This document shows positions 1 to 7,252 of a stretch of 15,053 bases of DNA, piece after piece. The position numbers were made by a program, and so were the translations under genes. This DNA comes from Dehalococcoidia bacterium (lineage in GTDB: Bacteria; Chloroflexota; Dehalococcoidia; GIF9; AB-539-J10). Within the stretch, counting starts at the first letter, position 1, and each line of letters starts with the position of its first letter. Under the pieces are notes generated by a model. That model had not been told where the DNA came from and ran no database searches. It saw only the letters and a program-made list of their open reading frames with translations. The DNA lies in the NCBI GenBank assembly GCA_030603485.1, contig JAUVXS010000025.1, positions 1 through 15,053 of the forward strand, written 5' to 3'.

Positions 1-249
1 AATCTCCGTTACCTTGCCGATGACTATAGCATCTGAATGTTCTATGCAATCATCTATAGTAAATGCTGGAAACGAACCACTTACTATGGTGCCTTTATCC
101 CCTTCTTCCGGTATTACTTTAGTGGTTTTTGGTGTTGGTGCCGGGGCTGGGGCAGGTGCCGGCATTGGCGCCGGTGGTGCTGCACAGGAAACAGGCACCA
201 GCAGTATAACCGTCAGAACCACAGCGCATGTAATAATTAGCTTTTTCAT
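1..249 (-). CDS. Secreted lipoprotein, N-terminal part (runs off left edge)
   Basis: Eighty-three codons are visible from ATG at 249; the gene continues beyond position 1. The leader begins MKKLII, has a hydrophobic core and ends in VPVSC with Cys at residue 22, which reads as a lipoprotein signal peptide although Pro rather than Leu is at -3. A low-complexity Pro/Ala linker (about residues 24-40) follows, as expected for a spacer holding a domain off the membrane. The visible start of the mature domain contains SDAIVIGKVTEI, a pattern common at the start of small extracytoplasmic beta-domains of unknown role. A GGAGGCG ribosome site lies a few bases upstream (253-259 on the plus strand). It is the last visible gene of the lipoprotein operon, 28 bases after the previous stop. 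Its leader and linker closely resemble those of the gene starting at 3311. Function is not assignable. Confidence 0.8.
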   Translation of the reverse strand, partial: MKKLIITCAVVLTVILLVPVSCAAPPAPMPAPAPAPAPTPKTTKVIPEEGDKGTIVSGSFPAFTIDDCIEHSDAIVIGKVTEI

Positions 250-277
250 TTTCGCCTCCTCACACGAAGGATATGTG

Positions 278-2044
278 TTACTCTATAGTAACCCTTATCC
301 ACCCGCTGCTGTATCCCGTCCCACCACGGACGAAGCGACTCACAAAGCGGAGATAATACTCTCCCGGAGCCAGTTCCGGGTCTGTCTTGATGATAAGTGT
401 GGCATGATAGGTCGTATTTGGATATGTCTTGAATCTGGCGGGTTCCAGGCTCACCTCCAGCCCTTCAGGCATGGGCAGCGCATCTATGCTGTACACACGG
501 CTCACGTAAAACAGCTTCCCGCTGTATTCCCCGGGTCCGCTCTTACGGGTCTCTAGAAGGACATCAATGGTTCCTGTCTCGCCAGCTTTGATGGTAATTT
601 CGTGCTCGTGTTTCAAAGAACTGGCAAAGAAATGGGAATATCCAGGCACGGGATTGGGGTCTCCATTTTCGACCGCATACAAGATGTAAACTTCATCCCT
701 CTCATTGCCTAGTGTCGCCACCGCTTTTACTGAGTTTGACCCCTCTACTAACTGCACCTGGGCAGTAAAGCTGCCATCCGATGCTACGGGTACGTCTTGC
801 CCATTGATGGTGACCCTGGCCTCCGGACTGTTCACAATGCCCGTCACCTCCAAAGGTTTTTTCGTATAGTTAATGCCCCATTCTGGATCGGCTTCTAAAT
901 GAACAACCAGCGCCGGGCTGAAGGTAACTGTAACAGCTCGGGAGGACTTAGCCGCACCTTTTAAGGCTACCGCTCCAATGGTGTTCTCCCCTTCAGCCAG
1001 GTCAACGTAAGTATAGTAAGCGCCATCTTCAGCTACTTTGGCTTCGATACCGTTGACAACCACCACAGCCTCCGGGTCTGAAACCATACCGCGCACCTTT
1101 TGCAGATTCACCTTAAACTCAGCCCCATCCTCCGGTGAATTTATCACTAGGGACAAGTCATCAGTTATCACGTCCGGTGACGGCGGGCGATAGGTAACGC
1201 TGATAGTATCGGAGAATCTTTCCTCACCCCTCAATGCCACTGCTTCAATGGTGTTCTCACCTTCCACAAGTCCTATATAGGCATAGAAGGAACCATCATC
1301 GGCGACCTGCGCTGTTATACCGTTAACTATCACCTCGTCCTCGGGCTCGGCGACGGTGCCGCTGACTTTGATTAGGTCCGCGTTAGAGGTTGCCCCATCC
1401 TCGGGGGATTTTATCTCCAGGGCGAGCGGTTTGGGCGGTCGGAAAACGGCGGTCGTACTGTCGCGAGCCTGCTGCTCTCCCAGGGTGGCCACGGCTTCAA
1501 TAAAATTTTTACCCTCCACCAAATCCAGCGGAATAGAGTAGGTGCCATCATAGGCGACCTCTGCCTCCTTGCCGTTTACGGTTACCCTGGCTCTGGGGTC
1601 GGAGACCCGGCCTCTAGCCGTAGTCGGCGACTCCGTAAGTTCGTCCTCCTGAGTATGTCTGGGCAGACCGACGCTGATGCTCAGCACCATATTGTAGGTT
1701 ACTGTAACCGTCTGGATGACTTCTCTACCGCCCAGCCTGGCGACTACTTTAATCTTATTCTTGCCCTCTACCAGCGGTACCCAGTCGCTTTTGAAGTACC
1801 CGTTTGCCTCTACCTCCGCCTTAATACCATTGGCGGCAACTTCTGCTTCGGGATGGGAAACGGTGCCATTGATTCTTATCGGCGTCTTCCGGTGCTCTTC
1901 GCCGTCTCTCGGTGACCTTATCTCCAGGGACAGTTGCGCCGCGGACCCTTCTGGCTGTGAAGGAGTCGGCTTTGCAGAGGGGGTGGCACAAGAACTGACC
2001 GCTAGTAACAATAATATTAGCAACCCTGTGGTGACATTCTTCAT
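278..2044 (-). CDS. Lipoprotein with five tandem Ig-like (glucodextranase B-like) repeats
   Basis: This is a 588-residue predicted surface-anchored protein. The signal peptide ends in AVSSC (Cys19) and is followed by a Pro/Ser/Thr linker. Five tandem units of about 80 residues lie at roughly 39-117, 121-200, 206-285, 296-375 and 381-456. Each carries the order SPxDG, a GTV-like strand, a VNGxxA turn, a DGxF/Y turn, LVEGxNxIxAVA and TVTY. That pattern matches the bacterial Ig-like fold seen in Glucodextranase_B-type domains. A different beta-rich domain occupies about 470-588 and includes a LAPGEYYLRF segment. Such proteins usually act as extracellular adhesion or scaffold modules; no catalytic motif is visible. 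The start is supported by AGGAGG seven bases upstream (2052-2057 on the plus strand). It lies only 16 bases after the preceding gene, so the two are probably co-transcribed. Confidence 0.9.
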   Translation of the reverse strand: MKNVTTGLLILLLLAVSSCATPSAKPTPSQPEGSAAQLSLEIRSPRDGEEHRKTPIRINGTVSHPEAEVAANGIKAEVEANGYFKSDWVPLVEGKNKIKVVARLGGREVIQTVTVTYNMVLSISVGLPRHTQEDELTESPTTARGRVSDPRARVTVNGKEAEVAYDGTYSIPLDLVEGKNFIEAVATLGEQQARDSTTAVFRPPKPLALEIKSPEDGATSNADLIKVSGTVAEPEDEVIVNGITAQVADDGSFYAYIGLVEGENTIEAVALRGEERFSDTISVTYRPPSPDVITDDLSLVINSPEDGAEFKVNLQKVRGMVSDPEAVVVVNGIEAKVAEDGAYYTYVDLAEGENTIGAVALKGAAKSSRAVTVTFSPALVVHLEADPEWGINYTKKPLEVTGIVNSPEARVTINGQDVPVASDGSFTAQVQLVEGSNSVKAVATLGNERDEVYILYAVENGDPNPVPGYSHFFASSLKHEHEITIKAGETGTIDVLLETRKSGPGEYSGKLFYVSRVYSIDALPMPEGLEVSLEPARFKTYPNTTYHATLIIKTDPELAPGEYYLRFVSRFVRGGTGYSSGWIRVTIE

Positions 2045-2060
2045 CTCAAAACCTCCTGCG

Positions 2061-3311
2061 CTATTCCAGCGGTATCTTGAACTCCCAGGGGCCTTCTACT
2101 ATTTCGCTCGGGGTGTGAGTCATGCTTACGTTTTTAATCCGGAAAACCAGCTCCTTAGCACCATTGGGAACCGGGTCGAGCATGCCTGGCCGCGTGCCTC
2201 CCCAGTGAAACTCTGACCTGTTTTCCTTCCAGAGACTGCCTCCGCCAAGTGGTATGACTTCCCCGCCATCAATGCTGTATTCGGCAAAACCCTCCATCTG
2301 CGAGTTCTTTGAAGGCGGTGGAATATACGCCGGCGTACCGCGGACGTAGATCATCATCTCTTCGGTCGTTAATACGATTCTTTCCAACGTTATCGTGATG
2401 TCTTTCACCGTCCGCGACTCATTCACTTCGATGATTTTTTCGATGGCTCCCTGGGAGTAACGGACCAATACCATAGCCACGTTGCCCGTTTTCCAGACGG
2501 TTTCACCGGTCACGTTAGGATCCTTCCAGGTAATGTAGTACCAACCGGGTGGTACTTGTTCTCCCTTTGTGTCCTTCTGGTCCCAGGTAAAATCTATGGT
2601 TGTGGTTTCGTCAGGCTTTAGCTCCACCAGTAGCTCACGGCCGGTCCAGGAGTACAATGCTTGCCCGGTACTCAAGTGCTTCCCAACATGATGCTTCGCT
2701 ACATGAATCTCTGGCAGGTATTTTAACGTGACGTTGTTTGAAGATACGTTTTTAAACAAAAGCTTTACTTCAACTGTTTCTCCCGGCAGATAATAAGCCT
2801 CGTCAGGGACGGCCCTACTGAAAATGAGGGGAGCCGGGGGCGGCGGTGCTTTTGGCGGCGCGGATAGGCTGATATACGCCTCGGCCCAGAGACCTTCAGG
2901 TTGTGGCCGGAGATTGAATATTACGTTCCGACCGGTTGGATTCACGATTTGAGACTGACTTACCATGAAGAGATAGCCTTTAGGTTCGCGGAAATATTTG
3001 TCCGGTGTTTCCAGAAGCAGCAGATAGTAACCATCTTTAAGACTGGTGGTTATCTTCACTGTCAGGCTTCTTTCCCCGTTATTTTTAATAGTTTGCTTAA
3101 ATATTGGTTTTCCGGTAGGATCTATTCCCGGTGATAGCGATAAAGTCAGCGTAGCTTCTTCCCCTTTTTCCAGGCCATTTACAGTCACAGTCATCCGAAT
3201 ATTATCGGGAGCAGTAGCTGTTGGGGCTGGTGCAGGTGCCGGAGCTGGTGCGGCACACGAAACAGGCACCAGCAATATTACTACTATCAGTCCTATTATC
3301 AGTTTTTTCAT
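2061..3311 (-). CDS. Lipoprotein with BsuPI-like and DUF5643-like domains
   Basis: This is a 416-residue predicted lipoprotein. The leader starts MKKLIIGLIV and ends VPVSC (Cys19), followed by an Ala-Pro repeat linker (20-30). An N-terminal beta domain covers about 38-135. A Pro-rich linker (150-161) leads to a domain at about 162-270 resembling the BsuPI fold: YLPGETVEVKLLFKN, then LKPDET, WDQKD and VPPGWYYITW. The C-terminal 290-416 region has ITLERIVLT, a YSIDGG turn, KELVFRI and a terminal GPWEFKIPL, the style of DUF4179/DUF5643 domains in anti-sigma-type proteins. No membrane anti-sigma helix is present, so this is likely an extracytoplasmic binding or structural protein. Its ATG overlaps the stop of the upstream gene (ATGA at 3308-3311), which implies translational coupling. 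The domain names come from remembered family patterns, not a search. Confidence 0.88.
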   Translation of the reverse strand: MKKLIIGLIVVILLVPVSCAAPAPAPAPAPTATAPDNIRMTVTVNGLEKGEEATLTLSLSPGIDPTGKPIFKQTIKNNGERSLTVKITTSLKDGYYLLLLETPDKYFREPKGYLFMVSQSQIVNPTGRNVIFNLRPQPEGLWAEAYISLSAPPKAPPPPAPLIFSRAVPDEAYYLPGETVEVKLLFKNVSSNNVTLKYLPEIHVAKHHVGKHLSTGQALYSWTGRELLVELKPDETTTIDFTWDQKDTKGEQVPPGWYYITWKDPNVTGETVWKTGNVAMVLVRYSQGAIEKIIEVNESRTVKDITITLERIVLTTEEMMIYVRGTPAYIPPPSKNSQMEGFAEYSIDGGEVIPLGGGSLWKENRSEFHWGGTRPGMLDPVPNGAKELVFRIKNVSMTHTPSEIVEGPWEFKIPLE

Positions 3312-3715
3312 TTTGCCCTCGCTTGGATATTGATGGGGAGAGCAGCTATTAGCTCTCTGTTATAAATATTCTTACCTGTAAAAATCTCGACCTCGTAGTC
3401 GTCCGGAACTACGTCCTCCGGGATAAATATTGCTTCAGAGTAAAATAAGCCATTTTCATCAGCTTCACCGGAGACTTGCATGACCATATTATAATCACTT
3501 GTGCGGAGCTTAAGTTCAATAAAAGCCTTTTGATGCGGTTTGAAGTTTGAGCCCGAGACCACGAAGGAAGAACCAGCCTCAACGGTATTGGACTCAACCA
3601 TAATGGCTAGGCTGGGTGTTGCTGCCGGCTGCGGTTGTTGCTGACACCCGACTAACGAGACCGCCAGCAACTGCACAGTCAAAGCTACAGCAAACAGAAC
3701 AATCAGCTTTTTCAT
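3308..3715 (-). CDS. Small Ig-like lipoprotein, first gene of the operon
   Basis: This is a 135-residue protein starting MKKLIVLFAV with a canonical lipobox LVGC (Cys24) and a Gln/Pro-rich linker. The mature part (about 35-130) is one beta-sandwich-like domain with VEAGSSFVVSGSNFKPHQKA, the 'property, then the domain' layout of IPT/TIG or bacterial Ig-like folds, and it ends without a membrane anchor. The reading frame extends upstream to 3766. I chose the internal ATG at 3715 because it begins a proper signal peptide and has a GGGGG site just upstream, while the longer form would bury the signal. Its TGA overlaps the next ATG. It is probably an extracytoplasmic binding or structural lipoprotein of unknown ligand. 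Confidence 0.82.
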   Translation of the reverse strand: MKKLIVLFAVALTVQLLAVSLVGCQQQPQPAATPSLAIMVESNTVEAGSSFVVSGSNFKPHQKAFIELKLRTSDYNMVMQVSGEADENGLFYSEAIFIPEDVVPDDYEVEIFTGKNIYNRELIAALPINIQARAK

Positions 3716-3763
3716 TTTCCCCCAACCAGAAGTATATATCCATCCCAGGCTCTCATGCAACCT

Positions 3764-3803
3764 CACCCCCTTAATCCCTCTCTCCTTCGAAGGAGAGGGG
3801 GAT
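3764..3803. repeat. Near-perfect palindrome, probable dispersed repeat
   Basis: CTCTCCTTCGAAGGAGAG (3780-3797) is a perfect 18-base palindrome centred between 3788 and 3789. A further T/G wobble and C-G pairs extend the stem to about 3776-3801, so transcripts of either strand could form a 13-pair hairpin with almost no loop. It sits in a pyrimidine-rich context (CCTCACCCCCTTAATCCC). Very similar segments are, from memory, scattered in high copy in several environmental bacterial genomes, so a miniature mobile repeat remnant is my favoured reading. There is no U-tract on either side, which argues against a simple intrinsic terminator. Confidence 0.6.
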
Positions 3804-3968
3804 CGCCCCTTTCACAAACCCCATTGACCAGTCCGAAAAAACGCCTAGATTTTGATTACAGGGGCTCAGTTCCCAAGACCTGAAAACGTGAGTGAACAAA
3901 GCGCTATTTTGTTACCCTCTCACTTTGCCGTGGTCAAATCGATAAAGCTCACTAAAAAAGGTTATGCC

Positions 3969-3997
3969 TTGTTGACAACTATAAACAGGTGTATAAT
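3969..3997 (+). promoter_or_regulatory. Candidate promoter for the methyltransferase operon
   Basis: A consensus -10 hexamer TATAAT lies at 3992-3997. Two upstream choices exist: perfect TTGACA at 3972-3977 with a short 14-base spacer, or weak TTGTTG at 3969-3974 with the usual 17-base spacer. The TTGACA sits inside a GTTG-A-CAAC inverted motif (3971-3979) that could serve as an operator. Transcription would begin near 4004 and give a leader of about 70 bases before the GTG at 4076. Confidence 0.45.
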
Positions 3998-4075
3998 TGC
4001 TATTACCAAAAGGACTTCTTTTCGGAGCAAAAGGAGCAAGCCCATAACTCCCACTAAGGTGTAAGGAGGAATAGG

Positions 4076-7000
4076 GTGCCCATCATCGATACGCAAGACG
4101 CTCGAGAGCTGGATACCCACCTTCAACGCTTCTTTGATTCCAATCCCACCGAGCGCCCCCACCGGCTCCGCCGACTCTTCACCGAGAAATTCGATTTCAA
4201 CCCCGCCACCGGTAAAGTTAGCTTGGCAAAAGCACCTCGGAACGTTACACTCCCCTCAGACGCTGACCGCATCGCCTCAATTGAGGGAATCAACGTCGTC
4301 TACGTGCCTCTTGAGATACCCGGCACAATCCGTGTCCGCAAGGCCGAAGCTGTGGCAGCCGCCCGGGTGATCGCAGGCCAGCTGGGCGACGACATGCTCT
4401 TACTCATGACCAACGAGCAGGCTGGGGACGGAGCCTCCCAGCTACACGTTATCCTCCCAACATTCGTAGGCTCCACCCCCGCTTTGCGCCGCATGGTCAT
4501 TGAGCGAGACCTGCCCCGGCGGACCGTCCTCCAGCAGCTTTCCAATATCTATCATAAATGGCAGCAAAAAAAAGACTTGCGATTAGCCTTGGAAGAGGCC
4601 TTCAACGTCGAGGCTGTCACGAGGAGGTTCTTCGAGCAATATCGTAAGGTCTTCGAAGATGTTCAGGGACTCGTCAAAGGTTTTCCGAGGACGGATGAAG
4701 GCCATGAAGCCAAAAAACTCTTCGTTCAGACTCTCTTCAACCGGCTCATGTTCATCTATTTTCTTTCCCGAAAAGGCTGGCTGAAATTCAACGGTAATCC
4801 GGATTACCTCTCGGCCTTGTGGAGTGATTACCAGAAGAATAAGGGTAAGGAAAACTTCTATACTGAGCGCCTGTACAATCTGTTTTTCGTGGGTCTCAAT
4901 AATCCTCGATCGGTAGATTTAGTTAAGGATAACCCGGCTCTTTTCGCACTTATAGGTAACCCACCTTTTCTCAACGGTGGCCTGTTCGACAAGACCGCCG
5001 ATGAAATCAAACGATCTGATGTTGCAGTCCCTGATGAAGCTATCGACCTGATCCTGCACGAGTTTTTTGAGCACTACAACTTCACAGTTACAGAGTCCAC
5101 GCCTCTAGACCAGGAAGTGGCCGTCGACCCCGAGATGCTGGGAAAGGTCTTCGAGGAACTCGTTACCGGTCGACACGAGACGGGCTCCTACTATACTCCG
5201 CGTCCTGTTGTCTCTTTTATGTGCCGGGAGGCGCTTAAGGGATACCTTCAAGGAACGGTGGACTCTCTACCTGCGGAAGCAATTGAGCTCTTTGTGGACC
5301 AGCACGACGTATCAGGGCTAAATCTAACAAGCGCTGAAGCAGTGCGGAATGCCTTAACAGAGATTAAAGTGGTGGACCCCGCTTGCGGCTCTGGCGCTTA
5401 CCTCCTCGGAATGATGCACGAGCTCGTTGAGCTGGAGACTGCTCTGTACAGCGAAAAGCTCCTTATGGACACCAAGAGTCTCTACGACCTCAAGCTACGT
5501 ATCATTAAGGAGAACGTTTACGGAGCGGACATTGACCAGTTCGCTGTGAACATCGCCATGCTCCGGCTGTGGCTCTCCCTGTCTATTGACTATGAATCAT
5601 TCCCCCCGCCGCCTCTACCCAATCTTGATTTTAAGATTGTATGCGGGGACAGCCTGATTGCGCCTGACCCTAATCCGAACAACTACGGGACATTGTTCCG
5701 CCACCGAGTACACGACATCGCCAGCCAGCTTGCGGACCTGAAGGGTAGACATATGAAATCCACAAGCCAGGAGAAAGACAACCTGTTCGAGGAAATAGAG
5801 AGTTTGCGGGGCGAGCTCCGAAAGGCACTTTCAGATGAAGCCGCACTCGAGGAAGCCGCAGACTGGCGAGTGGAATTCGCAGAGGTGTTCGACCAGAATG
5901 GCGGGTTTGATGCGGTGGTAGCCAATCCTCCCTACGTCCGGGCTGATGCGCAATTCAAGCACTTGGAAAACGAAGACGAACGCCAAGCAGCTATCGCCAA
6001 GTGGAAGGACTACCGTGCTGTACTCCTCAAAAGTGGGGGCTACCAGACACTCTATGAGAAGTGGGACCTATATTTACCGTTTCTGGAACGTGCTTATCAG
6101 CTTCTTTCCGGCAACGGAGGGATGGTCTTCATCATTTCGGATGCATACAACGCTGCAAAATACACGAAGAAGTCGCACGAGTTCTTTCTTCAAAACGCCA
6201 GCATTGAGCGAATTGACTTCTGTTCTGACATCCCATTGTTTGAAGCCGGTATAAGCAACACCATAATCCACTACTCTAAAGCGACTCCTGACTCAGTTCA
6301 CCAGCCCCTTCGTGTTAGACGTTGGGGAGAAACCTGCGATAACTTTGAGCGGAATGTTGAGGTTTTACCTACTGCTCCACAAATTGAATTTGGCACAGAT
6401 CTCTTCAAAGTGAATGGTGTTCAATTAAAGCAGTTAGAAGGATTTTTAGAGTTACGGGATATTTGCTATGTGAGTGTAGGCATGGTAATTAACGCTCACG
6501 AAGGTAAAGCTCAAGGATTATTCAAAGCAGAAAACTTAATTTCTAACACAATGGACAAGAGCCACCCCAAGCCATATATAGAAGGAAAAGACATCGTACG
6601 ATGGGCAGCTCGCAGAGTACACTATCTCGAATATGGTACACAGCGTGCACCTGCATTGTTTCGCCGTCAAACCTTTTCTGAACTCTATGAAGTTCGAGAG
6701 AAACTGATTTCACTAGACGTTGCAGGGGATACACAGCGTGTAATCTATGACAACCAACAGCTCTTTCACAACCACACTGCTGATTCATTGGTACCGTGGC
6801 ATTACCTAAAAGGTGTGCGTAATAAGTCTATCCGAAAGACAGTCAAGTATCGAGATGAGGTAAAATCCAATGAGGTTAAGCCAAGAGTCTTCCGCGAGGA
6901 GTTAGAAGAACTATCTATTCAGTTTTCATCCAAATACCTGTTGGCAGTTATGAACTCAACCTTTGCTAATGAGTGGCTAAGATCGAAACAACGACATAGA

Positions 7001-7210
7001 ATTCACTTTTACCCAGACGATTGGAAACTACTACCCATCGTGCCAGCGACGGCGGAGGAACAAGCGGTAATCGCAGCATTAGTAGACGAAATCCTAACAC
7101 TTTATGGGGAACATGGCCATCCATTGCCAACAGAGAGCCAACTACGCTTGCAGGAACTGGAACAGCAGATAGATAAGAGAGTTGAGAGACTATACGGGCT
7201 GAACAAATGA
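4076..7210 (+). CDS. Eco57I-class N6-adenine DNA methyltransferase (restriction-modification type)
   Basis: This 1044-residue enzyme is predicted to transfer methyl from S-adenosylmethionine to the N6 of adenine. It starts at GTG 4076, preceded by AAGGAGGA at 4063-4070 with 5-base spacing. An uncharacterised N-terminal alpha/beta region (about 1-190) is followed by the helical TLFNRLMFIYFLSRKGWL segment and GSYYTPRPVV, both typical of COG1002/Eco57I-like methylases. The SAM motif I is DPACGSGAYLL (from D434), then ENVYGADIDQFAVNIA. The catalytic motif IV is NPPY (617-620). About 770-1010 is a probable target-recognition domain, closed by NSTFANEWL and an FYPDDWKLLPIVPAT segment. I see no clear PD-(D/E)XK nuclease motif at either end, so cleavage would have to come from the PLD-helicase encoded 42 bases downstream. 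The recognition-domain DNA is visibly AT-richer than the rest of the gene. Confidence 0.93.
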   Translation: MPIIDTQDARELDTHLQRFFDSNPTERPHRLRRLFTEKFDFNPATGKVSLAKAPRNVTLPSDADRIASIEGINVVYVPLEIPGTIRVRKAEAVAAARVIAGQLGDDMLLLMTNEQAGDGASQLHVILPTFVGSTPALRRMVIERDLPRRTVLQQLSNIYHKWQQKKDLRLALEEAFNVEAVTRRFFEQYRKVFEDVQGLVKGFPRTDEGHEAKKLFVQTLFNRLMFIYFLSRKGWLKFNGNPDYLSALWSDYQKNKGKENFYTERLYNLFFVGLNNPRSVDLVKDNPALFALIGNPPFLNGGLFDKTADEIKRSDVAVPDEAIDLILHEFFEHYNFTVTESTPLDQEVAVDPEMLGKVFEELVTGRHETGSYYTPRPVVSFMCREALKGYLQGTVDSLPAEAIELFVDQHDVSGLNLTSAEAVRNALTEIKVVDPACGSGAYLLGMMHELVELETALYSEKLLMDTKSLYDLKLRIIKENVYGADIDQFAVNIAMLRLWLSLSIDYESFPPPPLPNLDFKIVCGDSLIAPDPNPNNYGTLFRHRVHDIASQLADLKGRHMKSTSQEKDNLFEEIESLRGELRKALSDEAALEEAADWRVEFAEVFDQNGGFDAVVANPPYVRADAQFKHLENEDERQAAIAKWKDYRAVLLKSGGYQTLYEKWDLYLPFLERAYQLLSGNGGMVFIISDAYNAAKYTKKSHEFFLQNASIERIDFCSDIPLFEAGISNTIIHYSKATPDSVHQPLRVRRWGETCDNFERNVEVLPTAPQIEFGTDLFKVNGVQLKQLEGFLELRDICYVSVGMVINAHEGKAQGLFKAENLISNTMDKSHPKPYIEGKDIVRWAARRVHYLEYGTQRAPALFRRQTFSELYEVREKLISLDVAGDTQRVIYDNQQLFHNHTADSLVPWHYLKGVRNKSIRKTVKYRDEVKSNEVKPRVFREELEELSIQFSSKYLLAVMNSTFANEWLRSKQRHRIHFYPDDWKLLPIVPATAEEQAVIAALVDEILTLYGEHGHPLPTESQLRLQELEQQIDKRVERLYGLNK

Positions 7211-7252
7211 AACTGAGTGGAGAGAGCGAATTCACTTACATAGAGGATATGC

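Larger units (their letters stand above)
3716..4075. other. Divergent intergenic region (360 bases)
   Basis: No convincing gene lies between the minus-strand lipoprotein operon and the plus-strand defence genes. The stretch holds the palindromic element around 3764-3803, a candidate rightward promoter at 3969-3997, the inverted motif GTTGACAAC at 3971-3979 and the methyltransferase ribosome site at 4063-4070. A frame opening at a TTG (3852-4064) has no ribosome site and no recognisable pattern. The region marks the boundary between a housekeeping-style operon and the accessory cluster. Confidence 0.7.

Noticed and set aside
14..556. Plus-strand open frame of 180 codons across two lipoprotein genes
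   Set aside because: It runs antisense to two well-supported lipoprotein genes, has no ribosome site, and its Gly-Ala repeat is only the complement of the Ala-Pro linker codons.
1716..2216. Plus-strand open frame of 166 codons
   Set aside because: It lies antisense to the Ig-repeat lipoprotein and the end of the next gene, with no ribosome site and no recognisable domain.
3731..3760. Minus-strand promoter TTGCAT-18-TATACT for the lipoprotein operon
   Set aside because: The -35 is weak and transcription would start only about nine bases before the ATG, overlapping the ribosome site.
3852..4064. 70-codon frame upstream of the methylase
   Set aside because: It opens with TTG, has no ribosome site, would span the predicted promoter, and has no family-like pattern.
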